From UBA5336 sp964506685 (GTDB taxonomy: Bacteria; Pseudomonadota; Alphaproteobacteria; Caulobacterales; Hyphomonadaceae), in assembly GCA_964506685.1 (NCBI GenBank), contig CAZDMQ010000051.1:1-25947 (forward strand): a stretch of DNA of 25,947 bases, given 5' to 3'. Positions within the stretch are counted from its first letter, which is position 1; each line of letters starts with the position of its first letter. Of this stretch, positions 16,191-24,542 are shown one piece after another. A model generated the notes under the pieces. It saw only the letters and a program-made list of their open reading frames with translations, was not told where the DNA came from and did not search any database. A program made the translations under genes and the position numbers.

Positions 16191-17474
16191 CTAATAGGCG
16201 TCCCGCGCGCGGAACACGGCCTCGTCCAGCTCGCCCTCCCATTTCGCCACGGCGGTCGCCACGGCGGCATCGCCGGTGACGTTCGTGAGGGTGCGCATCA
16301 TGTCGAGCAGGCGGTCGAAGGGCAGGATGAAGCCGATAATCAGGAAGGCCTGCTCCTCGGGGATTCCGACCTGGGAGAGGGCAAGACCGGAGAGAAAGAG
16401 CCCGGCCGACGGTATCCCTGCCGCGCCAATGGACACCAGCGTCGCCATCAGCGCGATCAGGACGTATTGCGACAGCGACACGTCAACGCCCATGGCCTGC
16501 GCACCGAACAGGGCGACCATGCCGATATAGATCGCCGTGCCATCCATGTTGATGGTCGCCCCCAGCGGCAGCACCGAACCGGCAATCGCCTTGTCGACAC
16601 CGAGATTCTCCTCGGCGCAGGTGATCGTGACCGGCAGCGTTGCTGACGAACTGGCGGTGGAATAGGCCACCGCCTGGGCGTCGGAGATACCGCGCAGGAA
16701 GGGGATGAGCGGCAGGCGCAACAAGCCCCGCATGATCAGTCCGCCATAGGTGATGAGGATATGCAGGATGCAGGCGAGGTAGAGCGCGATCGCGAGCGTG
16801 CCGAGGCTCTGCAGCACGCCGAGCCCCTTCGTCGCCATGGTCGTCGTCATCAGGGCGAACACGCCTATCGGCGCGGTCTCCATCACGATCACGGTCACCT
16901 TCATCATCGCTTCGGACATGCCGTCGAAGAAGCCGGCGGCCGGCCGGGCAATCTCGCCGGCCATGAGGATGCCGACCCCCAGCATGATCGAGAAGAAGAT
17001 GATCGGCAGCACATCCCCGCTCGCGAGTGCGGCAATCGGATTGGTTGGCACGATGCCGAGCAGGCGGTCCTTCAGGGGCGGGGCATCGACCTGCTCGACC
17101 GGCGTTGCGCCGATGAAGGAGTCCGGGGTCAGGCTGGCACCGGGCTGGAAGAGGGTGGCCATGGCGAGGCCCAGCGTGACGGCGACGGCGGTGGTCAGGA
17201 AATAGAGCCCCAGCGTGCGGATGCCGAGACTGCCGAGGCGCTTGGGGTCGCCCATGGCGATGATGCCCGAAACGAGGGTAAAGAAGATCAACGGCACGAT
17301 GAGCATCCGGATCAGGCGCAGGAAGAGGTCGCCGATCCACGCGATCCAGGTCTCGGCAAAGGCGCCGCCGGCCGCCTCGCCCATGCCATAGCGCAGGGCC
17401 AGCCCCGCCACGAGCCCGGCAAAAAGGGCGCCGATCACCCGTTTCCAGAGCGCAATTTCGAACCAGGCCGCCAT
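16191..17474 (-). CDS. Dicarboxylate/amino acid:cation symporter (DAACS/SLC1 family)
   Basis: This 427-residue secondary transporter of the GltP/DctA/SLC1 type imports C4-dicarboxylates or acidic or neutral amino acids with Na+ or H+. Hallmarks are the serine-rich hairpin AYSTASSSATLPVTI (about 269-283), the NMDGTAIYIG cation-site motif (about 309-318), and the C-terminal substrate motif FDRLLDMMRTLTNVTGDA. The N-terminal helices and the RMLIVPLIFFTLVSGI segment fit the family. A ribosome site (GGGAGGGAG) precedes the ATG. The Asp in FDRLLDMMRT marks a substrate-binding region but does not decide between dicarboxylate and amino-acid use. Confidence 0.93.
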   Translation of the reverse strand: MAAWFEIALWKRVIGALFAGLVAGLALRYGMGEAAGGAFAETWIAWIGDLFLRLIRMLIVPLIFFTLVSGIIAMGDPKRLGSLGIRTLGLYFLTTAVAVTLGLAMATLFQPGASLTPDSFIGATPVEQVDAPPLKDRLLGIVPTNPIAALASGDVLPIIFFSIMLGVGILMAGEIARPAAGFFDGMSEAMMKVTVIVMETAPIGVFALMTTTMATKGLGVLQSLGTLAIALYLACILHILITYGGLIMRGLLRLPLIPFLRGISDAQAVAYSTASSSATLPVTITCAEENLGVDKAIAGSVLPLGATINMDGTAIYIGMVALFGAQAMGVDVSLSQYVLIALMATLVSIGAAGIPSAGLFLSGLALSQVGIPEEQAFLIIGFILPFDRLLDMMRTLTNVTGDAAVATAVAKWEGELDEAVFRARDAY

Positions 17475-17665
17475 GCCGGCTCCCTCCCCTGTCTTGGATC
17501 CGTGACCGCGCCGACCCTAGGGCCACCTCGGGCAACGTCAATCGCCCACCTTCCGATGCCGGACGAAAACACTCGCAGTGCACTTCCGACCGCCCATTGC
17601 CGCCGGGCTCAGCGACATCCGGACTGGACGCTTCTGAAACGGGCACTACAGCTGAGGGCATGCAG

Positions 17666-18235
17666 ATGACCGGGGCCCTTGCCGATATCTTCGATGCCAC
17701 GTGCGCACGCCTTGCTCGGGCCGCCGCCGATCCCCGGTCACCCTGGCGACTGCCGGTTCTCGCCACTGCCCGCACGGATGCCAGCCCCGGCGCCCGGATC
17801 GTGGTGCTCCGCTCGTGCCTGCGCGACCCGCTGCGGCTCGACGTGTTCACCGATGAGCGATCGCCGAAAGCCGGCGAAATCAGCGCCGAACCGCGCGTCG
17901 CGCTGGTGTTCTGGGACAAGGGCGCGTCCCTGCAGCTGCGCCTTGAAGGGACCGCGGAACTGCTGACCGGTGGACCCGATCATGGGGCTGCGCGGCAACG
18001 CCTGTCCGGTTATGAGGGCGCTGACTATGCCAGGCGTGCGATTCCCGGCGCCCCGCTCGGCGCACCCGATGCGGGCGAGGACCGGCTGGCCGACGCACTC
18101 GCGCATTTCGCGCTCGTCAGGATCGAGGCCGAGCGGCTGGACTGGCTGGATCTGGGCCGGGCCGGTCACCGCCGCGCCGAATTCACGCGCGCCACGGGCA
18201 CAGGCGCGTGGACGGCAAGCTGGCTGGTGCCCTGA
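17666..18235 (+). CDS. Pyridoxamine 5'-phosphate oxidase-like flavin protein
   Basis: This 189-residue split-barrel protein resembles the FMN-binding PNPOx-like family: an N-terminal PWRLPVLATARTDASPGARIVVLRS strand pair, then LDVFTDERSPKAGEI and VALVFWDKGASLQLRLEGTAEL (about 85-106), and a C-terminal ERLDWLDLGRAGHRRAEF block. It lacks the full C-terminal PNP oxidase dimerisation signature, so it is not a sure PdxH. The ATG at 17666 has GAGG at 8 bases; an ATG two codons earlier (17660) is also possible. It precedes a FAD monooxygenase by 70 bases on the same strand. Confidence 0.83.
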   Translation: MTGALADIFDATCARLARAAADPRSPWRLPVLATARTDASPGARIVVLRSCLRDPLRLDVFTDERSPKAGEISAEPRVALVFWDKGASLQLRLEGTAELLTGGPDHGAARQRLSGYEGADYARRAIPGAPLGAPDAGEDRLADALAHFALVRIEAERLDWLDLGRAGHRRAEFTRATGTGAWTASWLVP

Positions 18236-18305
18236 GTGCCGCGCGGCAACGTGCGCCTTTGTCAATGCTTTGGCGCCATCTTCATCTGATCCACAGGAGG
18301 CGCCC

Positions 18306-19499
18306 ATGCAGATCGCGATCGCGGGAGCCGGCATTGGCGGGCTGGCACTTTGCGCCATGCTCGCCCGCGACGGCCATGAGGTCGAGCTGTTCGACCGGTT
18401 CGAGACGCCGGCCCCGGTGGGTTCAGGGCTGATGTTGCAGGAAACCGGGCTCAGCGTGCTCGCCGGACTGGGGGCCCGGGCAGCCGCCGAGGCCCGCGGG
18501 GCGCCGATCAGGGCGCTGGCCGGCCGCAGGGTACCGGATGGTCGCCGCGTGCTGTCGGTTCGGTTTGCCGCCTGGCGGCAGTCGCTCGGTGCGCTCGGGA
18601 TACAGCGGGCGGCCCTGTTCGATCTCCTGTTCGGGGCGGCCATGGCGAGCGGTGTGCGCTTCAATGGCGGGCAGGAGATCGCCCGGGCCGATGCGGACGC
18701 CGGCACCTTCCACACCACGACCGGGCGGACACTTGGCCCGTTCGACCTGATCGTCGATGCCCTGGGGGCGAATTCGCCGCTGTCGTCGGATCCGCGCACG
18801 GACTTGCCGTTCGGCGCGCTCTGGGCGACGGTTGACTGGCCCGGTGACGGACCGTTTCGCGCCGACCAGCTGGAACAGCGCTACCGGGCCGCCCGCCAGA
18901 TGGCGGGCATCATGCCATCGGGCAGTCCAATGGCCGGCGCGCGGGACACCGCGACCTATTTCTGGTCACTGGCCAGCGACGGTTATACCAGCTGGCGCGC
19001 GGGCCGCATCGCCGACTGGCGGGCCGAGGCAACCGCGCTCTGGCCGGAAACGGAGGGGATCGTCGCCGCGCTTGACCCTGCCGACCTCACATTTGCCCGC
19101 TATCGCCATCGCACCCTGTCGACCCCGGTGAAGGGCCGGCTGGTGCATGTCGGCGACAGCTGGCACGCGACCTCGCCGCAACTGGGACAGGGCGCCAACA
19201 TGGCCCTGCTGGACGCGTTCGGCCTCGCCGAGGCGCTGCGCCGGCATCCGGGCGATACCGGACGTGCGCAGCAGGCGTACAGGGCGATGCGCACCCCCCA
19301 TGTCCGGCTCTACCAGTCCATGAGCGTCCTTTTCACCCCGGTCTACCAGTCGAACAGTGCGCTCTTGCCGGCGCTTCGGGACTGGGTCGTGGCGCCGCTG
19401 AGCCATGTGCCGCCCGTTCCGGCCCTGCTTGCGCTGCTGGTCTCGGGAGGGGCCGGGTGGCCATTGCGGCGCCTTGGCCTGCGGGCTGGCATGCGCTGA
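18306..19499 (+). CDS. FAD-dependent monooxygenase (group A, PHBH fold)
   Basis: The product is 397 residues starting at an ATG with AGGAGG 6 bases upstream. The FAD-binding GAGIGG motif is at residues 7-12, the DG-like motif is DALGANS (151-157), and the GD motif HVGDSWHATSPQLGQGANMALLDA begins at residue 281. This is the single-component NAD(P)H-dependent aromatic/2-polyprenyl hydroxylase fold. The exact substrate is not predictable; the C-terminus is hydrophobic (about 355-385), which may allow membrane association. The PNPOx-like gene lies upstream in the same direction, and the gene is convergent with the GNAT gene. Confidence 0.9.
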   Translation: MQIAIAGAGIGGLALCAMLARDGHEVELFDRFETPAPVGSGLMLQETGLSVLAGLGARAAAEARGAPIRALAGRRVPDGRRVLSVRFAAWRQSLGALGIQRAALFDLLFGAAMASGVRFNGGQEIARADADAGTFHTTTGRTLGPFDLIVDALGANSPLSSDPRTDLPFGALWATVDWPGDGPFRADQLEQRYRAARQMAGIMPSGSPMAGARDTATYFWSLASDGYTSWRAGRIADWRAEATALWPETEGIVAALDPADLTFARYRHRTLSTPVKGRLVHVGDSWHATSPQLGQGANMALLDAFGLAEALRRHPGDTGRAQQAYRAMRTPHVRLYQSMSVLFTPVYQSNSALLPALRDWVVAPLSHVPPVPALLALLVSGGAGWPLRRLGLRAGMR

Positions 19500-19530
19500 G
19501 CCCCCATCGCAAGCAGAAGCGGGGATGGGC
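19500..19530. terminator. Possible terminator hairpin between convergent genes
   Basis: Immediately after the monooxygenase stop, GCCC(CC)ATC at 19500-19508 can pair with GATGGGC at 19524-19530, with a short inner GC/GC pairing. It sits between convergent genes where termination is expected, but the stem is bulged and lacks a T-run. Confidence 0.3.
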
Positions 19531-19572
19531 AGGGGCAAGATCAGCAGGACGCGCCGGCGCGCGGGCGGCGGC

Positions 19573-20112
19573 TCACAGTGCCCGTGTCATTTCGATCTCG
19601 ATGCCGTCGCCGTGCCACAGCGCCGCCGGTTCCTCACGCACGGTCTCGAAGCCGACGGCCCGGTAGAGGGACATGGACTCCTGCAGGCCCGGCGCGGTGA
19701 GCAGGAACACCTCGCGCAGGCCGAGTGCCCGGGCCCTCTCGATGACGCAGCCCACAAGGTGCCGGCCCAGTCCCAGGCCGCGCGCTTCGGGCAGGACGAT
19801 GAGCCAGCGCAGCTGCCCCCGGTCGCCGCGCCGGACCAGGCCGACGCAGCCAAGGGTCTCGACGCCGCCTTCCGGACCGGTCCGCTCGGCGAACCACACC
19901 CGGTGGTCACCGCCATCGGCGATCCCCGCCTCGTCGATCATCCCGCCGACAATGCGGGCGAGTTCATCGACATGACCGGTCGTGAAGCGTTCGTCATGGT
20001 CGAGATAGCCGCGTCGATGCAGGTCCGCCACGCGTTCCCGGTCCCCCCTGCGCCAGTCATAGCGCAGTGTGATGTCGCCTGGCAGGCCTTCGCCCATGCC
20101 GGGTTCGTCCAT
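19573..20112 (-). CDS. GNAT family N-acetyltransferase
   Basis: This 179-residue Gcn5-related acetyltransferase has the acetyl-CoA pyrophosphate loop LPEARGLGLGRHLV (about 107-120), followed by VIERARALGLREVFLLTA and a terminal SLYRAVGFE motif. The acceptor is unknown. It begins 2 bases after the stop of the P450 gene, so the two are co-transcribed. The N-terminus lacks other domains. The co-expression with a CYP153-like enzyme is unusual, but I infer no joint pathway. Confidence 0.88.
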   Translation of the reverse strand: MDEPGMGEGLPGDITLRYDWRRGDRERVADLHRRGYLDHDERFTTGHVDELARIVGGMIDEAGIADGGDHRVWFAERTGPEGGVETLGCVGLVRRGDRGQLRWLIVLPEARGLGLGRHLVGCVIERARALGLREVFLLTAPGLQESMSLYRAVGFETVREEPAALWHGDGIEIEMTRAL

Positions 20113-20114
20113 GC

Positions 20115-21440
20115 CTACTTCGCGTGCGCGATCACGGGCATCCAGGTGTAGCCCTTCACGAAGGCGCCGGAGGTGAGCGACGGCTCGTCCAGCACTTCAA
20201 TATGGGAGAACCGCTCGAGCAGTTCCTCCCAGAGGACCCGCAACTGCAGCTCGGCGAGGCGATTGCCGACGCAGCGGTGGATGCCATAGCCAAAGGAGAG
20301 GTGGCTGCGCACGTTCGGCCGCTCGATCCAGTAATCATTGGGCCGGTCCCAATGGCGCGGATCGCGGTTGCCGGAGACGTACCACATGGCGATCTGGTCG
20401 CCCTGCCGGATCGTCTGGCCATGCATCTCGACATCCTCGAGCGCGGTGCGGCGCATGAAGGCAAGCGGCGTCTGGTAGCGGATGGTTTCCGACACCATGG
20501 CCGGGATCAGGCCCGGATTGGCCTTGAGGGTGTCGAATTGCTCGGGGAACTGGTTGAGGAACCAGACCGAGCCGGACATGGAATTCCGCGTCGTGTCATT
20601 GCCACCGACGATCAGCAGGATGACATTGCCGAGCAATTCCATGGGCGAGAGATTGCGCGTCTTCTCGCCATGGGCGAGCAGGCTGATCAGGTCGTTCTTC
20701 ACCGGCGCGCGGCCCCGCGCCTGGTACATCTCCTGGAAGGCGGTGAGGCATTCGAGCAGCTCCTGCTTCCACTGCTCCTCGCCGCCGGGGCAGATATCGG
20801 GATTGTTCATGTTGGTGGCGACATCGGACCAGCGGGTCAGCTTGCGGCGGTCCTCGAAGGAGAAGTCGAACAGCGTGGCGAGCATCATGGTGGTCAACTC
20901 GATGGACACCGTGTCCACCCAGTCGAACGGCTCGCCGACGGGGATACTGTCAAGCAGGCCCTGCGTGCGCGAGCGGATCAGCGGCTCGAACTCCTTCAGC
21001 ATCTGCGGCGCGACGGCCGGCTGCACCGTCTTGCGCTGTTCGGCATGGCGCGGCTCATCCATGGCGATGAACATGGGCATCTCGAAATCCGACACCGGCG
21101 GGCCGAGCGTGATACCGCCATATTCCCAGGAGGAGGAAAAGCGCTTGTGGTCGGTGTCCACTGCCATGATGTCCTCATAGCGGCTGACCGACCAGAACGG
21201 ACCGGCAAAGCTGTCCGCTGTCCAGTGCAGCGGCGCCTCGTCGCGCAGCCGGTCGAACCGGTCCCAGTACTTGCCCTGGCGCCAGATTTCCGGGTCCACG
21301 AGATTGAGATTCTCGAGGCTGAGTTCCGAAGCCGGGGGCACCTCTGCGCCGACTTCCAGGTAACCGGGGTGCAGGGGCTCGCGAGGGGTCACCTTCGGGC
21401 GGGTCAGTGTGTGGGGCAGGGTATGGATCGTATCAGCCAC
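20115..21440 (-). CDS. Cytochrome P450, CYP153-like (alkane/fatty-acid terminal hydroxylase type)
   Basis: This 441-residue soluble bacterial P450 has the I-helix oxygen-activation motif GGNDTT (279-284), the ExxR pair Glu318/Arg321, and the heme-ligand loop SFGYGIHRCVGNR with Cys390. The run NDTTRNSMSG, the TPLAFMRRTALEDVE block, MWYVSGNRD and the C-terminal FVKGYTWMP ending recall CYP153A medium-chain alkane/fatty-acid omega-hydroxylases closely, from memory of that family. The GTG start has GGAGGA 5 bases upstream. These enzymes need a ferredoxin and a ferredoxin reductase, neither of which is in the window. An inverted repeat lies about 70 bases before the start. Confidence 0.92.
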   Translation of the reverse strand: MADTIHTLPHTLTRPKVTPREPLHPGYLEVGAEVPPASELSLENLNLVDPEIWRQGKYWDRFDRLRDEAPLHWTADSFAGPFWSVSRYEDIMAVDTDHKRFSSSWEYGGITLGPPVSDFEMPMFIAMDEPRHAEQRKTVQPAVAPQMLKEFEPLIRSRTQGLLDSIPVGEPFDWVDTVSIELTTMMLATLFDFSFEDRRKLTRWSDVATNMNNPDICPGGEEQWKQELLECLTAFQEMYQARGRAPVKNDLISLLAHGEKTRNLSPMELLGNVILLIVGGNDTTRNSMSGSVWFLNQFPEQFDTLKANPGLIPAMVSETIRYQTPLAFMRRTALEDVEMHGQTIRQGDQIAMWYVSGNRDPRHWDRPNDYWIERPNVRSHLSFGYGIHRCVGNRLAELQLRVLWEELLERFSHIEVLDEPSLTSGAFVKGYTWMPVIAHAK

Positions 21441-21763
21441 GTCGTTCCTCCATTCGGGCGCTTTTCACCTTGTTCACACACCAATAACACGCACTTCCGG
21501 GAAAAACCATGACACCCGTGTCACTTTTTTCCACGGCTCGCGCGGCCCTGCACCAGCCGGGGACGGGCAAGGGCAGAGCGCGGCGGATCCTTCGGGAACA
21601 GCTTGGCCCGGACCGACAGGAACAGTCTTATCGTTCTGTTTACTCCCGATCGCTTTCGGTTCTTTTGCAGCTTTTCAATATCAGTCCACAAATTCGAAAT
21701 ACAACCTTAAGGTATCATCATGCATAATGGATGGTAACGAAGTAGAGTATTTGGAGCTGGGCT
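21441..21763. other. Intergenic region between divergent P450 and RTX genes
   Basis: These 323 bases hold no gene I believe in; a 72-codon frame at 21509 has no ribosome site or family resemblance. The region carries a TGACAC-CC-GTGTCA inverted repeat near the P450 side. From about 21640 to 21760 it turns clearly AT-rich towards the RTX gene, with a 10-base palindrome ACCTTAAGGT at 21704-21713. The AT-rich patch is the probable RTX promoter, though I could not pick convincing -35 and -10 boxes. Confidence 0.6.
21510..21523. promoter_or_regulatory. Perfect inverted repeat TGACACCCGTGTCA upstream of the P450
   Basis: Two 6-base arms (TGACAC/GTGTCA) are separated by CC. The element is 70 bases before the P450 start, in the place expected for a repressor operator. 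Palindromes of this form are used by TetR- and GntR-type regulators, but no such regulator is encoded in the window, so the binding protein is unknown. Confidence 0.4.
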
Positions 21764-23137
21764 ATGCTGCGCAAGCAAACCATGGACCGTGCGATGGTGC
21801 CGATGGCGGTGCCGGATGGCGTGGACCTCGAAACCCTGGACCTGGGTATCGAACGGGCACTGACAACGCCAGCGGTCCAGTACGCACCTCCCGCAAGCCA
21901 GCTTGCGCAGCCGGTTGGACCGGGCCGGAGCTATCAGGCCTCGCCGATCGCCGACACCTTCACCGGGACGGGGCTGGCCGATGTCCAGGCCGGCAATCTC
22001 GGCAACGATATCCTGTTCGGCGCTGGCGGCAATGACACGCTGAATGGCGGCCCGGGCAATGACGTCATAAATGGCGGCGACGGGCTGGACCTGCTCCAGG
22101 CCGGCAGCGGCGATGACGAGATCGACGCTGGCGCAGGCGATGACCTGGTCTTCGGCCATTCGGGCAATGACACGATCTTCGGCGGCGACGGCAGTGACGA
22201 GATTGTCGCCGGCCGGGGCGATGACCGCATTGACGGCGGCGACGGTGATGACCGGATCGACGCCGGGCGCGACGCCGACGCCGTCTTCGGCGGCTCGGGC
22301 GATGATCGGCTGTCCGGCGGCAGCGGCGGTGACCAGCTGTTCGGCGAGGCGGGCAGGGACCGCATCAGCGGCGGCAGCGGCAGCGACCATGTCGACGCCG
22401 GAAGTGGCGATGACATCGTTTTCGGGAATGTCGGCGCCGACGTTTTGCATGGCGGCGACGGCCGGGACCGGATCAGCGGCGGCATGGGCCGCGACACGAT
22501 CAATGGTGGCTCCGGCAATGACAATCTGCGCGGGCTGGCCGATGCCGATGTCGTCTTCGGCGCCGACGGCAATGACCAGGCCCAGGGCGGCGGCGGCAAT
22601 GATTTCCTGCTCGGCGGTTTCGGCAACGACCTGCTGATCGGCGGGGGCGGCGACGACCGGCTAAGCGGCGACGCCGGCATCGATGCCTACGTCTTTGACG
22701 CAGACCATGCCGGACGTGACATCCTCGTCGATTTCGAGGCGGGCGAACGCATTCTCCTGCGCGATTTCACCTTCGAGGACACCTCCGACGCGCGCCGCGC
22801 CTTCACCCAGTCCGGCACCGACGTGGTGTTCTCCGCCGGTGAGGTCACGGTGGTGTTCGAGAACAGCCTGCTGACCTTTGTGCAGGCCGGTATCGAGCTC
22901 GTCTCCGAAGCGAGCCAAAGCGAGACGGCACCGGCCAGCTTCGACTTCTCGCTGATCGAGGCACCTGCGCCGGCCCCCGTCTCCGACGCGGGTGCTGTGC
23001 CCGGCAACGCCTGGGACGGGTCAGAAGCATCCGGCCTGCCGGACCTGGCCATGGACACCCTCGGCACGTTCGACGTCCCGGTGGACGCCGGCATCGGCCA
23101 TGCCGATGACGATTTCGGATTTGCGCAACTGGCCTGA
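21764..23137 (+). CDS. RTX-repeat calcium-binding protein, probable type I secretion substrate
   Basis: This 457-residue acidic protein has a non-cleavable N-terminus (about 1-60), a DTFTGTGLADV entry segment, and then 26 uninterrupted GGxGxDxUx nonapeptides at residues 77-310 (bases 21992-22693). These form a calcium-loaded parallel beta-roll. A DILVDFEAGERILLRDF cap (about 319-335) follows, typical of RTX proteins. The C-terminal 60 residues are acidic, end GFAQLA and lack cysteine, as expected for an uncleaved type I secretion signal. No ABC exporter or membrane-fusion gene is in the window. The repeat array makes up half the protein and no catalytic domain is visible, so it may be structural or adhesive. 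GGAG stands 8 bases before the ATG. Confidence 0.9.
   Translation: MLRKQTMDRAMVPMAVPDGVDLETLDLGIERALTTPAVQYAPPASQLAQPVGPGRSYQASPIADTFTGTGLADVQAGNLGNDILFGAGGNDTLNGGPGNDVINGGDGLDLLQAGSGDDEIDAGAGDDLVFGHSGNDTIFGGDGSDEIVAGRGDDRIDGGDGDDRIDAGRDADAVFGGSGDDRLSGGSGGDQLFGEAGRDRISGGSGSDHVDAGSGDDIVFGNVGADVLHGGDGRDRISGGMGRDTINGGSGNDNLRGLADADVVFGADGNDQAQGGGGNDFLLGGFGNDLLIGGGGDDRLSGDAGIDAYVFDADHAGRDILVDFEAGERILLRDFTFEDTSDARRAFTQSGTDVVFSAGEVTVVFENSLLTFVQAGIELVSEASQSETAPASFDFSLIEAPAPAPVSDAGAVPGNAWDGSEASGLPDLAMDTLGTFDVPVDAGIGHADDDFGFAQLA
21992..22693 (+). repeat. 26 tandem 27-bp RTX repeats
   Basis: The DNA encodes 26 consecutive nine-residue units without a break or register slip. Every fifth unit (1, 6, 11, 16, 21) ends in a hydrophobic residue plus Phe (ILF, LVF, AVF, IVF, VVF), giving a 45-residue, 135-base superperiod. 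Units 6-15 resemble units 16-25, notably the AGAGDDLVF and AGSGDDIVF openings and the ADADAVF-like middles, which suggests an old ten-unit duplication. Confidence 0.85.
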
Positions 23138-23190
23138 GGACGACCGGGTCAAAGCTGGCAACGGGGCAGGCGGCGCCGCCATACCCTCGC

Positions 23191-23694
23191 TCAGGCCGAT
23201 GTCAGGCCATGGCGCTCACTGCCGGCGCGCCGGAGGGCATCGCGCAGGGCGTCGGCAAGACTGGACCGTTCCTCCGGCGTCAGGAAGCGGCCAATCACAT
23301 AGGCGGTCCGGCCGTGTTCGATCCGCAGCAGCGACGCCGGCGAGCCCGGCGCTTCCAGCATGATGCGGGCAAAGGCCGATGGCAGGCTTGCCGACCGCCT
23401 GCGCCCGCGCCGGTCGATGTGGTAAAGGTCCAGGGTATCGGCAGTGATCACCACCCGCGTCTGCTCGCGCGCCTGCTTCCTGTACCAGCGGAAGGCCAGA
23501 TAGAGGGCCAGCGCATCCAGTCCGAAGAAGCCGGCGACCGGCAGGGCGCCGATCGACAGGAACATGAGACCCGAAACGAAGCTCAGCGCCGCAATCGCGG
23601 TCATCACGACCAGGAAGGCGCCGTCGCTGAGACTGGCATTCGGGGTCAGCACCGCATCCATGTAGACGATTGGCCGGGGGTCCTGCATATCCAT
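23191..23694 (-). CDS. DUF2244 domain-containing membrane protein
   Basis: This 167-residue protein matches the alphaproteobacterial DUF2244 family: MDAVLTPNASLSDGAF opening, two membrane helices (about 30-50 and 52-70, including GALPVAGFFGLDALALYLAFRWYR), then a soluble beta-rich part with the IGRFLTPEERSSLADALRDAL end. Function is unknown. The start was taken at 23694; an ATG two codons later is equally good, and the longer open frame from 23883 is rejected because it overlaps the nth start. It is divergent from nth, a common pairing in Alphaproteobacteria. Confidence 0.85.
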   Translation of the reverse strand: MDMQDPRPIVYMDAVLTPNASLSDGAFLVVMTAIAALSFVSGLMFLSIGALPVAGFFGLDALALYLAFRWYRKQAREQTRVVITADTLDLYHIDRRGRRRSASLPSAFARIMLEAPGSPASLLRIEHGRTAYVIGRFLTPEERSSLADALRDALRRAGSERHGLTSA

Positions 23695-23783
23695 GCGCGG
23701 AATGTTAGGCGCGGGCCCTGCCGCCGTCGAATCTTTCGCCTGCGCCCTTGCGCCGCGCACCAGCGCGCGTAAACCCCGCATCC

Positions 23784-24542
23784 ATGCCCGACAAGACCGG
23801 CCCGGCCACCCGGAAACCCGCACCCGCAGGTCGTCCCCGAAAGCGGGCGCCCCGCACCATGCCGCGCGCCCGCGCCGAGGCACTGTTCGCCACGCTGGCC
23901 GCGGACCGGCCCGAACCGCGGACGGAGCTGGAATTCGTCAACCCGTTCACGCTGGTGGTGGCCGTCGCGCTTTCTGCCCAGGCGACCGATGTCGGTGTCA
24001 ACAAGGCCACTCGCAGCCTGTTCGCCGTCGCCGATACGCCGGAGGCGATGCTGGCGCTGGGCGAAGCCGGTGTGGCCGGGCACATCCGGACGATCGGGCT
24101 GTGGCGCAACAAGGCGAAGAACGTCATCGCGCTCAGCCAGATGCTGATCGACGACTTCGGCGGGGTTGTCCCCGACACCCGCGAAGCGCTGATGCGGCTC
24201 CCCGGGGTCGGGCGCAAGACCGCGAACGTGGTGCTGAACGAAGCCTTCGGCCAGCCGACCATCGCGGTCGATACGCACATCTTCCGCGTGGCCAACCGGA
24301 CGGGCCTGGCCCCCGGCAAGGACCCCGACACGGTCGAGGCCGGCCTGGAACGGGTCACACCGGAGCGCTTCCGGCGCGGCGCCCATCACTGGCTGATCCT
24401 GCACGGCCGCTATGTCTGCAAGGCGCGGACGCCGGAATGCTGGCGGTGCACCATTGCCGGGCTATGCCGCCACAAACCCAAGACCCCGGACCCGGCGACC
24501 GTCTCGAAGCTCGGGCCGAAGCCGCACAAGCGCGCCGACTAA
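23784..24542 (+). CDS. nth: Endonuclease III (DNA glycosylase/AP lyase)
   Basis: This 252-residue base-excision-repair enzyme removes oxidised pyrimidines and cleaves the abasic site. The helix-hairpin-helix LPGVGRKTANVVLN carries catalytic Lys145, and Asp163 is in VDTHIFRV. The [4Fe-4S] cluster ligands are Cys212, Cys219, Cys222 and Cys228 with C-x6-C-x2-C-x5-C spacing. About 30 basic residues precede the domain; such extensions are common in Alphaproteobacteria. The start at 23784 was picked over 23748, which lies further from the domain. Confidence 0.97.
   Translation: MPDKTGPATRKPAPAGRPRKRAPRTMPRARAEALFATLAADRPEPRTELEFVNPFTLVVAVALSAQATDVGVNKATRSLFAVADTPEAMLALGEAGVAGHIRTIGLWRNKAKNVIALSQMLIDDFGGVVPDTREALMRLPGVGRKTANVVLNEAFGQPTIAVDTHIFRVANRTGLAPGKDPDTVEAGLERVTPERFRRGAHHWLILHGRYVCKARTPECWRCTIAGLCRHKPKTPDPATVSKLGPKPHKRAD

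Noticed and set aside
20124..21512. 462-codon open frame on the plus strand opposite the P450
   Set aside because: It is the mirror of a clear P450 gene in GC-rich DNA; it is rich in Arg, Gly, Ala and His, has no recognisable domain and no ribosome site. Similar long antisense frames occur opposite proA, phaZ and the MDR oxidoreductase.
21509..21727. 72-codon frame between the P450 and RTX genes
   Set aside because: It starts within the inverted repeat, has no ribosome site and its product resembles no family; the region looks regulatory.
21992..22693. Regular 27-bp periodicity as a possible CRISPR or DNA satellite
   Set aside because: The period is one RTX nonapeptide, the units vary in sequence without repeat/spacer alternation, and the frame is fully coding.
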